The notes beneath the pieces were generated by a model, which searched no databases, was not told the DNA's origin, and saw nothing but the letters and a program-made list of their open reading frames with translations. Shown piece after piece: positions 44,996 through 55,675 of a stretch of DNA of 64,000 nt (the stretch's first letter is position 1; every line of letters begins with the position of its first letter). The stretch is taken from assembly GCF_040869045.1 (NCBI RefSeq), contig NC_090321.1:179647596-179711595 (forward strand), in the 5' to 3' direction. The position numbers and the translations under genes are program-made. Source of the stretch: Eurosta solidaginis (taxonomy: Eukaryota; Arthropoda; Insecta; Diptera; Tephritidae).

Positions 44996-45344
44996 CAGCA
45001 GTCGATATATAAATGTGTAAAAATACAAATCACTAATATTGTAATTATTTTTTAAATATTTTATACAATAAGATGTTTATTACTATGTTCTAAAAATGCA
45101 TGTTTGGAAACAAAATCAAAATAAATACATATATATATTAAAATTCACTAAACAATGTCGACTTTTCTTTTAATATGCAGCCCACAAACATTATTCATTA
45201 GAGTTTACCGCAAACGCTTTGTTAGCCCTGCTGGAACTTATTTTTCACCAGTTTGTTTCATCTCTGCAAACATGGTGCTATGTTAGTACGCTGGACAAAC
45301 TAACCAAAGGTCATCTTTCCAAGTGATGCGACAAGTAACAAAAT
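44996..45344. other. Non-coding spacer
   Basis: AT-rich; nothing recognised. Confidence 0.4.
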
Positions 45345-45838
45345 AAAAAAAAAAAATAATAGTTTAAAAAAACTAAAAAAAAACACGCTTTTATAGCTAA
45401 CCGAACTAAAAAATAGAAAATAATTTTCAATTAAAAAGAGTTTATATAACAGTAGCAGAAGGTCAAACAGTCGTTTATAGTTAATCACCTCAAAATAAAA
45501 TTATAATAAAATTTAAATTATTAACAGAATAATTTAATTCAGAGTAAAAAACGTGGGGTGCATTTGACTACATTTCATGTCTTTCCTCTCAGATAGTTGC
45601 CAATATAATGATTGTAACATTCAATATCAAGCACCCCACGCTTTTTACTGTGAATTAAATTATTCTGTTAATAACTTAAATTTTATTATAATTTTATTTT
45701 GAGGTGATTAACTATAAATGATTGTTTGACCTTCTACTACTGTTATATAAACTCTTTTTAATTGAAAATTATTTTCTATTTTTTAGTTCGGTTGCTATAA
45801 AAGCGTGTTTTTTTAGTTTTTTTAAACTATTATTTTTA
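45345..45838. mobile_element. Fold-back element, copy 2 (complete, ~215-bp arms)
   Basis: The left arm runs from AATAATAGTTTAAAAAAACT through AACACGCTTTTATAGC and TTTATATAACAGTAGCAGAA to AACGTGGGGTGC. The right arm is its inverse, from GCACCCCACGC to TAGTTTTTTTAAACTATTATT. The ~70-bp loop is inverted compared with copy 1 at 24497. Confidence 0.88.
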
Positions 45839-45879
45839 ATTTTTTAGTTCAAGTAATTTTAAAAGTTTTAGTCGAGAGT

Positions 45880-47270
45880 GATGAAACGTCGAAACGCCAG
45901 CGGTCCATGGATGAGTCCAACCCCACGGCACCGAAAAGGGCTAAGACGCAGGGAGGCTGGACGTGGTCTTTCGCCGAAATTGTCAAGGGTCGGCAGATCA
46001 TTGGCATTATAGACGAGAGCAGCGAAGATGGCAGGATCCCGAAACAATAGTGGAAGTGGATCGAGGCCCCGCTCGCTACGGTGGCCGTTAAGGTTAAGAA
46101 AGACAACCCTGGTCCACCGCCATCTTACAGCGATGAAGGGTGCTTCCAGGGCAATGTCAAGCTAATTGCCTTTGACGACGCCAGGTCGATAAACCTCTAT
46201 AGGGTCGCCGTCACGCTGATAGGGGTGGTATATCCGGGCGCGCGCCTCAAGGTAGTGGAGGCGAGTGATATCCCCTCAGGACCAAGGGGTAGAGCCAGGT
46301 TCAAGTGACGCCAACGGACCCAGCTGACATCCTGGAGCTGCTCCACGATTACGTCCAAAATCCGGATGGGCACTGCATCATGCTTAGCTTCCTTCCGTTT
46401 TTGGTCCGGTAAATTCAGCCTCCACCATAAAACATCTCCCAACGGGTTAAAATTGATTGATCTTGCCGTGGAACAAAATATGTTGGTTTGCTGTACAGTT
46501 TTCAGCACAAAAAAAAATCCAAGTTAATAGGATATTTCCTGGTCGTAGAATACGTTGCTGAATCAATAACAATGTTAGCACAGGTACCCCGCTTAACGCG
46601 CACTCTAAGAAGTCTTAATATCGAATCGTATCACAACTTTAAGGCAGCCATCGTGCAAACAGGCCTCTATGCAGCGAAGAAGCTGCACGCTGTGATGCAA
46701 GGAAAGCTTATCGTCAAGTAGCTGCTCACAGAACAGAAATCTGAAAGTTACATATGCTTATAGAGAGCCGTCTTCGACCGGACGAAGTAACTGGGCAGCT
46801 GCAGATACCGTTAGTGCATTAAGGAGTTTTGCACTCCAGTGGAAAAAAGGAAAACGCTTTGAGAACCATGCTTCATAGGGAAGTACAAAAGCTGGGTTAT
46901 CCCCTGATGAAAATCGAGGAACAATCACTTGCTGTGAACCAACCTGGATAATTGGGATGTCTCAAGTTTCATAACGGCATATCTGTATAGGAAAAACTAG
47001 CTTCCCGCAAAGCTACACAAATTGTTTAAACCCTCTGCAGAAACTGTCAGTATGAGGAAGAAGATTTATCACTTTCTCTACAGATATCCAGGAACACACA
47101 AGACAACTCAGGTTTCTGGACATACAATTTTTCGACAATCTGTTAAAAGTTGAGAAGGCGGATCTTTCGGTCCCAATAAAGTTTATCACAAAAAATAAGT
47201 GGTTCGTTGACAACTACTAAGAAGTTATTCCATGCACCCACTCTTAACCTAATCTAATTCAACGCCCGGT
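45880..47270 (+). pseudogene. I/R1-type LINE relic (ORF1 piece and decayed C-terminus)
   Basis: 45940-46310 reads GGWTWSFAEIVKGRQIIGI, VTLIGVVYPGARLKVVEA, matching the LINE at 24490-24100; a TAG interrupts it near 46048. Beyond 46320 frames are lost. At 47030-47130 a CQYEEEDLSLFLYRYPG block loosely resembles the Cys/His C-terminal domain of such LINEs. The middle is unrecognised; the extent to 47270 is uncertain. Confidence 0.5.
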
Positions 47271-47412
47271 ATACGGGAGCGTTATCGTGAAGTGAAGACC
47301 AAAGAAAGAGTCAAGTTGAAAGAAAGAAACATGTGGCAGATGGTGTAAGTGCTAGGAAGTTTTGACGCTGGCTGAGAGGATTATTTTCCGAATATTCTAG
47401 CAGGAAATTCCA

Positions 47413-47752
47413 CGGCGGCCGCTGTAGTGTGATGGTAGCGTGCTCCGCTTACCACACAGAAGATCCTGGGCTCACGCCCGGAAAAAGCAACATCAAAAAC
47501 TTTAGAAATAAGTTTTTTCAATTAGAAGAAAATTTTTCTAAGCGGGTTCGCCCCTCGGCAGTGTATGGCAAGCACTCCAAGTGTATTTCTGCCACGAAAA
47601 GCTCTCCCTGAAAACTAATCTGCCTTGCAAATGCCGTTCGGAGTCGGCATTAAAAACTAGTAGGTCCCATCCCGCCAATTTGTAGGAAAAAAATTGGAAG
47701 AGAAGCTCGGCCTTAGATCTCTTCGGAGGTTATCGCGCCTTACATTTTTTTT
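47413..47752 (+). mobile_element. tRNA-derived SINE, full-length-like copy, TSD AATTCCA
   Basis: Head CGGCGGCCGCTGTAGTGTGA with GGTAGCGTGCTCCG (A-box-like) and CCTGGGCTCACGCCCGG (B-box-like); body AAGCAACATCAAAAACTTTA, GCGGGTTCGCCCCTCGGCAG, GCCGTTCGGAGTCGGCAT, CGGCCTTAGATCTCTTCGGA and a T-rich end. AATTCCA flanks both sides (about 47406 and 47755). The tRNA-like head cannot form a full tRNA and is not annotated as one. Confidence 0.88.
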
Positions 47753-47759
47753 TTAATTC

Positions 47760-48552
47760 CAAGGATGATGGAAGGTTTATTGATTAGAGCATAATACTTC
47801 AGGAAAGGTAGTGGCGATATGGTAGCCCACGTCAGAGTGTGCTTAAATTGTAAAGGGTGCACTTCCTTAAAAAAACTTCTTTCGGACACAACCCCGCTTC
47901 TGCGCTATCCCATTTTCAGTATTCAATATCGTTTTCACAAACACTGAAGATGGAACAGCGTCGAAGCGGTTTTGGATCAAGCCGAAATCGACAAGGTATG
48001 CCGGAAATCCTTCTAATATAATTCTTAGTCTAACTCTACGCAGGATCTGGGATGGCTATCTACGAGCCATTGGAAATCAAGTGAGATTTTTGCAATCTTA
48101 TGCTGGAATAAATATATCTAGCAGTGGATCCAACCGCGATGGTGCAATCTGTATAAGATCTTAAATTGCTGGCGAATGCTGATGGTATTGATATCATTCC
48201 CACGTACTCTGTTCTATGTAAAGCAGCAAAAAAGTGGACAAGACGGAGAGCTTGCCGTTATCATAAAAATAATTGCAACGATGTTGGCGGATGTAAATTC
48301 GATAAAATGTCAGCCTCAAGCGGATAATCATAATTGTAACAAGTAAATTACTTTCGCGCAAAAACAACACATTTTATATGTCCGTCTATCATCGTACCTG
48401 TCCTGATTTACACCTCGGAATCGTAGACGGTATCGAGAGAAGATAGAGTCGCTCTTGTAGTATTCGAGAAAAAGGTTCATGTATGAATGTAGTGCAATGA
48501 ATTAAAACCATAAGGCTCTAGGTCATTTCATCGTTTTGACTCAATAATAATT
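47760..48552. other. Mostly unassigned; RTE-like relic at 48370-48490
   Basis: A short stretch reads SIIVPVLIYTSES and ALVVFEKKV in broken frames, as in the RTE fragment at 25200-25290. The rest has no recognised feature. Confidence 0.4.
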
Positions 48553-49991
48553 TTATACTCAGCGTGCTTTGCACACAGACCTCCATATGTCAAAATCATC
48601 AGTATCGAAAAAAAATTTGATTGAGCCATGTCCGTCCGTTCGTCTATCCGTAAACACGATAACTTTAGTAAATTTTGAGTTATCTTGATGAAATTTTGCA
48701 TGAAACTTCCTTTTGGTCTGTCCGTAAACACGATAACTTGAGTAAATTTTGAGTTATCTTGATGAAATTTTGCATGAAACTTCCTGGGCACTCATCTCAG
48801 ACCGCTATTTAAAATGAACGAAATCGGACTATAACCACGCTCACTTTTTCGATATCGAAAATTTCGAAAACCCGATAAAGTGCGATAACTCATTACCAAA
48901 AACGGATAAAGCAATGAAACTTGGTAGGTGGGTTGACCTTATGACGCACAATAGAAAACTAACAAAACTTTGTACAATGGACGTGGCAACGCCCACTTTT
49001 AAAAGAAGGTAATTTGAAAGTTTTGCACGCTGTAATTGGGCAGTCGTTTAAGATATCATGATGAAATCTGGCAGGAACGTTACTCCTATTACTACATGTG
49101 TTATAAATAAGAAATTGCAAAAACAGATGACGAACACGCCCACTCTTTAAAAAAAATTTTAAAGTATATTTAACAAAAATTTTATATATTTACAGTATAA
49201 AAGTAAATTATGTCAACATTCGACTCCAGTAATGATATGGTGCAACAAAATACAAAAATAAAAGATAATTTCAAAATCGGCGTGGATCCGCCCTTTTTCA
49301 CTTAATTTGTCTAGAATACTTTTAATGCCATAAGTTGAACAAAAATTTACCAATCCATGTGAAATTTTGTAAGAGCATAGATTCTATGACGATATCTGTT
49401 TTTTGTGAAAATGGGCGAAATCGTTTGAAGCCACGCCCAGTTTTTATACACAACCCACCGTCTGTCCTTCTTCTCGGCCGTTAACACGATAACTTCAGCA
49501 AAAATCGATATATCTTTACTAAAATTAATTCACGTACTTATCTGAACTCACTTTATAATGCCATAATTCTATAACAAATATGAAAAACGGGATAAAACAT
49601 GGTAATTGGATTGGTTAAATGATGCAAAATGTAACTTCAGGGAAAACTTTGCAAACTGGGTGTGACACTACCATATTAAGTAGAAGAAAATGAAAAAGTT
49701 CTGCAGGACGAAATCAAAAGCCCTTCGGATCTCGGCAGGAATAGAGTTCGTGGTATTACATACATAAATAAATTAGCGGTACCCGACAGATGATGTTCTG
49801 GGTCACCCTGGTCCACATTTTGGTCGATATCTCGAAAACGCCTTCACATATACAACTACCACCACTCCCTTTTAAAAGCCTCATTAACACATTTAATCTG
49901 GCCCACCTTTATGGCAATATATCGAAAAGGCGTCCACCAATAGAACTAAGCCCCACGCCCTTTTAAAACACTCATTAACACCTTTCACCAC

Positions 49992-51084
49992 CAATCAAAA
50001 GAAAATTTCCCGTGGTGATACTTATGTTTGTTGTTGGCTCTGTGATAATATGGCTCATGTTATCTGTGCCGGTTTCTCTCACATAGGTGGTCGGGTGGTT
50101 GACCTAATATCCAGCAAAATTGGACTGAACTGGACATGTCATGATTGTCGTTCCGTAGAAAATGACATGCGAGCTTTTATGAGGCAAACTCAGAAAGAGT
50201 TCAACAACATTTTTATTGGGTTTCGTGACCTTAACGAAAGATTCAAAACGATGGAGGCTCACTTTAAAAAATTGAAAGTGATATCTGAATCCCCAAAACG
50301 AAACAAATGTATGCCCAACAATGACTCCAACTTGTCTTCGAGTCAGGGGCAAAGCTGTCCTCCTACGAATGTCCCTTCAACCGCGTTGACTAATACGAAC
50401 AGGCTAACCAAAGACGTTATGAACATTGCAGCTCAGGAATCTCCACAAGAATCTACACAAGGTTGTGTCGAGACTTCCAGTGAGACGATCTATGGCAAAT
50501 TAAACGATGCACGAACTAATAGTGGTACTTTGGCGGCTGTTTGTTCTACGTCACCAATGTTGATTTCGCTGAACTCCCCAATTCATCCTACACCTCCACC
50601 GGTATCTTTAGCTCCAACAATAACAGTTACCGATACTGGGGTTGTTGCTAGCGATACAAGTGTACCTGAAAAAAATAGTACGGGCTCGATAACCAACGCT
50701 ATAACGGCCGCACCTTCCCAGCCCTCTGGTGCGCTATCCGCTACTCCTTTGCAGGTGACTGCCGTGCCACCTCGTAGGGCTGTATTTGTGTCCCGATTAC
50801 ACGCCTCGCTTACCGAAAATGACATTGCTCATTACGTTTGCTCTAAACTTGGTGTTGCACCCACTAGTAACATCAATGTGTATAAATTTAACTTTAAATA
50901 TGAGAGAGACATCTCCTCATTTAAAATATCCCTTTCAGATGAATATTTCGATAAGGTACTTGATTCCTCTTTTTGGCCCAAGCATACTGTGGTTCACTTG
51001 TTCACGAGAAAGGCGAGGGCCGAACCTGTTTTATTACAGCCAAAAAACGGTATGACGAACACAGTAATAACAACACAAAGGTAA
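49992..51084 (+). CDS. LINE ORF1 protein (5'-truncated): PHD-like finger and RRM-like domain
   Basis: The frame is open from the element start; the first ATG is at 50050 but the Cys-rich finger starts before it (CCWLCDNMAHVICAGF ... WTCHDC), so that ATG is internal. Residue numbers below count from 50050. About 1-40 belong to the PHD-type finger; a helical, probably coiled-coil stretch follows (~45-80). The Ser/Thr/Pro-rich middle spans ~95-245. A C-terminal domain (~255-330: RAVFVSRLHASLTENDIAHY ... VVHLFTRKARAE) resembles the RRM-like domain of CR1-type ORF1 proteins. Known role: RNA binding and RNP formation. The stop at 51084 overlaps ORF2. Confidence 0.8.
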
Positions 51085-53918
51085 TTGCTGATCTGTCCCG
51101 TCTTCTCATTAATTATCAAAATGTTCGTGGTTTACGATCAAAACTTGTTCCATTCGTCCTTAATTCTTTCAACTTTTCTGCACAAGTTGTAGCTTTTACG
51201 GAGACCTGGCTAAAGCCTGATAATTACAATTCTGAGGTTTTTTCAAATAAATATGCTGTTTATCGGCGTGATCGCATCTCTAGAGCGGGAGGTGTCCTTA
51301 TTGCTGTTGAATCTAACCTATCGTCTGAGTTGATTTCGCTGGACAACATCTCTCATATCGAATTCATAGCAGTTAGGCTTTCATTCGGTAGCTATAGCGT
51401 AATTGTTTGTTGTTCGTATATACCACCTCGTTCGGATATGGATGTTTATGCTAGTCATAGCTCGGCCATCTGTGATTTGCATTCGCAGTTGGGAGATAAC
51501 GATCGACTTGTTGTTGTTGGTGACTTTAATTTGCCAACAGTTAGTTGGGTTAATATAAGTGATTCAAACTTTTTAACTCCCACTGCTCAACATGAGTTTC
51601 TCAATTGCTTGTTAGACTCATCTCTTTTACAGATTAACAATGTTCCAAATAGTGGAAATAAAATGCTGCATTTACTATTTGTGGATGGCTCGGTGGGTAC
51701 TGCCTTTACGCAAATACCACCTTTATCCCTTCCAGAAGACCCTCTTCACCCTACGCTAGAGATATCACTTGATATCAGCCTACCCCGTAGGATTCAAGTA
51801 CAGTCTCGTCCCCGATCTAGATGCTTCTACAAAGCGAATTTCATTATGCTAAATGATCTGTTGGCTTCCCATGATTGGTCGGATCTCTATGCCTGCACTG
51901 ATGTCGATTCGGCTATCTCTATATTTTACAGTACGCTTGATAGCTTCTTTGATACCTGCATACCTACTCGCTATACCCTATGTTCGAATAAGCCCCCTTG
52001 GTTTTCAAGGCAACTTATAAGACTTAATAACATCAAATCTAGGCTTTATAAGAGGTTCAAGAAATCTGGAGCATCTGCAGACCTCTCTAAATATCTAATA
52101 GCTCGTTCTAAATTTCACCGTCTTAATCAGCTTTGTTATAAAAATTACTTGAGTTGTTGTAAAGACCAATTTTTTAGAAATCCAAAAAAGTTTTACAGTT
52201 TCGTAAATTCAAAGCGGAAAACTTCTGGGTATCCTTCCTCATTAACCTTTGGAGGTAAAAAAGCTTGCACTGATGACGACGTTGCTGAACTATTTTCTGA
52301 GTTCTTTAAGTCCACGTATTCATCCAGTGGTTTTCATTCTGGTCAATATCCCTATCGCTTAGATAGCTCGAATTACATTAGGAATCCTGCTATTGATGGT
52401 AGTATTGTTCTTCAGAGTCTTCAATCTTTGAAGCCCACCTTTTCTCCGGGACCGGACGGTGTTCCTAGTTGCGTGCTTAGGTACTGCGCCGAAAACATGT
52501 ATGAGCCTATTTTAAAATTATTTGAGCTATCTCTGGGATCTGCGTCATTCCCGGCACTTTGGAAACAGTCTTTTATTATACCCCTGCATAAAAAAGGTAG
52601 TAGGTCAAAAGTTGAAAGCTACAGGGGTATTGCTAAACTTTCAGTCATTCCTAAAGTCTTTGAACATATTGTCACCAATCAACTGCAATATCAGTGTTCT
52701 AGTCTTTTATCTCCATGCCAACACGGTTTTATTCGTCAAAGGTCAACCACTACAAATTTGCTTGTATTCACCTCTATAGTTATGGAAGGATTTTTAGCGA
52801 ACCAGCAAACGGATGTCAGCTACACGGACTTCAGCAAAGCATTTGATACCGTCAACCACGAGTTGCTTATTCATAAGCTTGATTCACTGGGCTTTCCGTT
52901 TCACCTATTAATGTGGCTGAAAAGCCATCTTTCTAACCGGACCCAAAAAGTCCTGTTCAAGTGCAATCTGTCGGAATCGTTCGGAGTTTCTTCCGGCGTA
53001 CCCCAGGGAAGTCATCTAGGCCCTTTGCTCTTTGCCCTTTTCATTAATGACTTGCCACAGACAATATTATATTCCCATACTATAATGTATGCGGATGATG
53101 TAAAACTTTGCTACACTTACTGTCCTACCGATTTGAGTTCCTTGGATCTTCTTCAGGCCGACTTGGACTCGTTCCAATGTTGGTGCACAACAAATTTACT
53201 AGCTTTAAATTGCTCTAAATGTAAGCATATGACATTTCACCGAGTGAAGCCAGCATTGAAATCTTATGTAATAGATGGTACGCCTTTGGAGCGTATATCT
53301 ATTGCAAATGATCTAGGTGTCCTTTTTGATCCGAAATTGAATTTTAACATGCATATTTCATCTATAGCCAACAAAGCGTTGGGTTTACTCGGATTTGTTA
53401 AAAGATGGGCTAAAGAGTTCGATGATCCGTACCTCACTAAGGTTCTTTACACCACGCTGGTTCGTCCAATACTCGAGTATTGCTCATGCGTTTGGTCCCC
53501 TGTTTCTCAAAAGCATATAAAGCGTCTTGAGTCAGTTCAAAAGCAATTTTTGATATTTGCATTGCGCGGCCTTAATTGGGACTCAAGTCTCCACCTTCCT
53601 CCATACAGAAGTAGACTTCTTCTTATTAACTTACCCACTCTGGAAAATCGGAGAATATTACTGGGGGTATTGTTCATCCATAAGCTCATTATTGGAGAAA
53701 TTGATTCCGCGGACCTCCTCAGCCGCTTGTTTTTTGCGGTTCCCCCTAGAGTATCCAGACACTACGTTCGTTTCTATTTACCCCTTTGTCGACGAAACTT
53801 TGCTAAAAATAATCCTCTTCTTATCTGGTGCGCGCACTACAATGACTTGTATAGCTGCATCAGTATTGAATGTACTTTTGCCACTATACGTAATGCAATA
53901 CTTGCCTATCTAATTTAA
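50973..53918 (+). CDS. LINE ORF2 protein: AP endonuclease and reverse transcriptase
   Basis: 981 codons without a break. Endonuclease: LLINYQNVRGLRSKL (~45), AFTETWLKPDNY (~73), GDFNLPTVSW (183-192). RT: FSPGPDGVPSCVLRYC (~490), WKQSFIIPLHKKGSRSKVES (~530), CQHGFIRQRSTTTNLL (~583), YTDFSKAFDTVNHELL (motif A), SSGVPQGSHLGPLLFALFIN (motif B), IMYADDVKLCY with YADD at 706-709. The post-RT part has LVRPILEYCSCVWSPVSQ and a long C-terminus. It nicks target DNA and primes cDNA synthesis by family knowledge. The ATG at 50973 lies inside ORF1 in another frame; the true start may depend on reinitiation. The endonuclease SDH-like block is poorly visible (DPLHPTLE), a possible lesion. Confidence 0.92.
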   Translation: MAQAYCGSLVHEKGEGRTCFITAKKRYDEHSNNNTKVIADLSRLLINYQNVRGLRSKLVPFVLNSFNFSAQVVAFTETWLKPDNYNSEVFSNKYAVYRRDRISRAGGVLIAVESNLSSELISLDNISHIEFIAVRLSFGSYSVIVCCSYIPPRSDMDVYASHSSAICDLHSQLGDNDRLVVVGDFNLPTVSWVNISDSNFLTPTAQHEFLNCLLDSSLLQINNVPNSGNKMLHLLFVDGSVGTAFTQIPPLSLPEDPLHPTLEISLDISLPRRIQVQSRPRSRCFYKANFIMLNDLLASHDWSDLYACTDVDSAISIFYSTLDSFFDTCIPTRYTLCSNKPPWFSRQLIRLNNIKSRLYKRFKKSGASADLSKYLIARSKFHRLNQLCYKNYLSCCKDQFFRNPKKFYSFVNSKRKTSGYPSSLTFGGKKACTDDDVAELFSEFFKSTYSSSGFHSGQYPYRLDSSNYIRNPAIDGSIVLQSLQSLKPTFSPGPDGVPSCVLRYCAENMYEPILKLFELSLGSASFPALWKQSFIIPLHKKGSRSKVESYRGIAKLSVIPKVFEHIVTNQLQYQCSSLLSPCQHGFIRQRSTTTNLLVFTSIVMEGFLANQQTDVSYTDFSKAFDTVNHELLIHKLDSLGFPFHLLMWLKSHLSNRTQKVLFKCNLSESFGVSSGVPQGSHLGPLLFALFINDLPQTILYSHTIMYADDVKLCYTYCPTDLSSLDLLQADLDSFQCWCTTNLLALNCSKCKHMTFHRVKPALKSYVIDGTPLERISIANDLGVLFDPKLNFNMHISSIANKALGLLGFVKRWAKEFDDPYLTKVLYTTLVRPILEYCSCVWSPVSQKHIKRLESVQKQFLIFALRGLNWDSSLHLPPYRSRLLLINLPTLENRRILLGVLFIHKLIIGEIDSADLLSRLFFAVPPRVSRHYVRFYLPLCRRNFAKNNPLLIWCAHYNDLYSCISIECTFATIRNAILAYLI

Positions 53919-54560
53919 GAGATACAAGCTAATTTAATTTGCCGGCATTTTATTACTTCGATAAAAAAAACAGGAACTGTCTCGCTTAAGGATGGAGGAA
54001 CATTTATCAACATGTATCATTAAGAAGGAACAAGACAGTACTGTGTTGATTGGAATCTGGTGCATTCCAACAACGTAAAAAACATGCTTTTTCATGAGTC
54101 ACTGACCGGAATCGTATGCATTCCGGCAGTATAATCTTATGGGTCAGGCATCGAGCTGATTGGAATCCGGTGCATTCCAACAACACAGGTCATGTTATTT
54201 TTTATGCCTGGTGATGGCGTATCCTCATTACACTACTCTTAGCACTGCCGGATTCCCATGACATGCTGATTGGAATCTTGTTGCATTCCAACAGGGAGAT
54301 TGGAATCCACTGCATTCCGAAATCATGCTGAGCGGAATCTGATGCATTCCGCCAGTATAAGATTTCGGCATAAATCTTATTTCTGCTCATATTTCTTATT
54401 ATTATTATATTCTGAAATTAAATAGTAATGTTCATTAATATTTCTTTGTTTGTAATATAACATTGTTGAAAGCTCGATATATCTTAAATTTTATCTTTTG
54501 AGTTGTATATTTATATATCTTTTATATTATGCAGTCGACCATAGTTTGTCGTCGACTTTA
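53919..54560 (+). ncRNA. LINE 3' UTR with six bulged-A hairpins
   Basis: Hairpins at about 54045-54074, 54102-54129, 54157-54182, 54266-54294, 54298-54321 and 54328-54355. Consensus: CTG, bulged A, NNGGAAT, 7-8 nt loop (C....GC), ATTCCNN, CAG. The two variable pairs change together: TT/AA in three, CC/GG in one, GC/GC in one. Outer pairs also covary (GTTG/CAAC or CTG/CAG). A shared CAGTATAA-CTTAT phrase follows the second and sixth. Confidence 0.8.
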
Positions 54561-54590
54561 AATAATAAATAAATAAATAAATAAAAAATT
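54561..54590 (+). repeat. (TAAA)n tail of the CR1-type LINE
   Basis: AATAATAAATAAATAAATAA marks the 3' end of the LINE next to the resumed Helitron-like repeat. Microsatellite-like tails are usual for CR1-group LINEs. Confidence 0.85.
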
Positions 54591-55675
54591 TGATACCCAT
54601 ATCGTACAAACATATTCTAGAGTCACCCCTGGTCCAGTTTTATGGCGATATCTCGAAAAGGTGACCACCTATAGTTCTAAGGCCCACTCCCTTTTCAAAA
54701 GACTCATTAAAACCTTTAATTTGATACCCATATCGTACAAACACATTCTAGAGTCACCCCTGGTCCACCTTTATGGCGATATCTCGAAAAGGCGTCCCAA
54801 TATAGAACTAAGACCCACGCCCTTTTGAAATACTCATTAAGATCTTTCGTTTGATACCCATAATGTACAAACGGATTCTAGATTCACCCCTGTTCCACCT
54901 TTATGGCGATATCTCAAAAAGGCTTCCACCCATAGAACTAAGGCCCACTCCCTGTTAAAATGCTCATTAACCCCTTTCATTTGATACCCATATCGTACAA
55001 ACAAATTCTAGGGTCACCCCTGGTCCACCTTTATGGCGATATCTCGAAACGGCGTCCTCCTATGGAACTAAGGCCCACTCCCTGTTAAAATGCTCATTAA
55101 CCCCTTTCATTTGATACCCATATCGTACAAACACATGCTAGAGTCACCCCTGGTCCACCTTTATGGCGATATCTCGAAAAGGCGTATACCTATAGAACTA
55201 AGACCCACGCCCTTTTGAAATACTCATTAACACCTTTCGTTTGATACCCATATCGTACAAACGCATTCTAGAGTCACCCCTGGTCCACCTTAATAGCAAT
55301 ATCTCGAAAAGGCGTCCACCTATAGAACTAAACCACACGCCCTTTTGAAATTCTCACTAGCACCTTTCGTTTGATACCCATATTGTACAAACGCATTCTA
55401 GAGTCACCCCTGATCCACCTTTATGGCGATATCTCGAAAGGCGTCCACCTATAGAACTAAGGCCCGCTCCCTTTTAAAATGTTCATTAACCCCTTTCATT
55501 TGATACCCGTATCGTACAAACAAATTCTAGAGTCAACCCTGATCCACCTTTATGGCGATATCCCTAAATGGCGTCCACCTATAGAACTATGGCCCACTCC
55601 TTCATAAAATACTCTTTAGTGCCGTTCATTTGATAGACATGTCATACAAACACATTCCAGGATTACCCTTGGTTC
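54591..55675 (+). repeat. Nine ~130-bp central tandem repeats, right of the LINE
   Basis: TTTGATACCC-type words at about 54591, 54720, 54851, 54979, 55109, 55239, 55369, 55498 and 55629. One to two further units lie left of the LINE (49800-49988). Units 4 and 5 (54960-55110) share CCTGTTAAAATGCTCATTAA and CCCCTTTCATT, suggesting a recent unit duplication. Confidence 0.9.

Larger units (their letters stand above)
49989..54590 (+). mobile_element. CR1-group LINE, 5'-truncated, with near-intact ORF2
   Basis: Begins in the middle of ORF1 (open frame with no upstream ATG, reading KISRGDTYVCCWLCDN before 50050), so it is 5'-truncated as usual for LINEs. ORF1 and a long ORF2 overlap. The 3' UTR (53919-54555) carries a hairpin array, and the tail is (TAAA)n at 54560-54590. 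It inserted in a repeat unit of the Helitron-like element without visible target duplication. The C-terminal region and TAAA tail suggest CR1/Kiri/L2-like clades; the exact clade is unproven. Confidence 0.9.

Noticed and set aside
47420..47480. tRNA gene at the SINE heads (also 35650, 38590)
   Set aside because: A- and B-box-like words are present but no full cloverleaf forms, and the sequence continues into a conserved SINE body.
54040..54360. Iron-responsive elements in the LINE 3' UTR
   Set aside because: The hairpins have a bulged A and a C....GC loop; they lack the bulged C and CAGUGN loop of an IRE.
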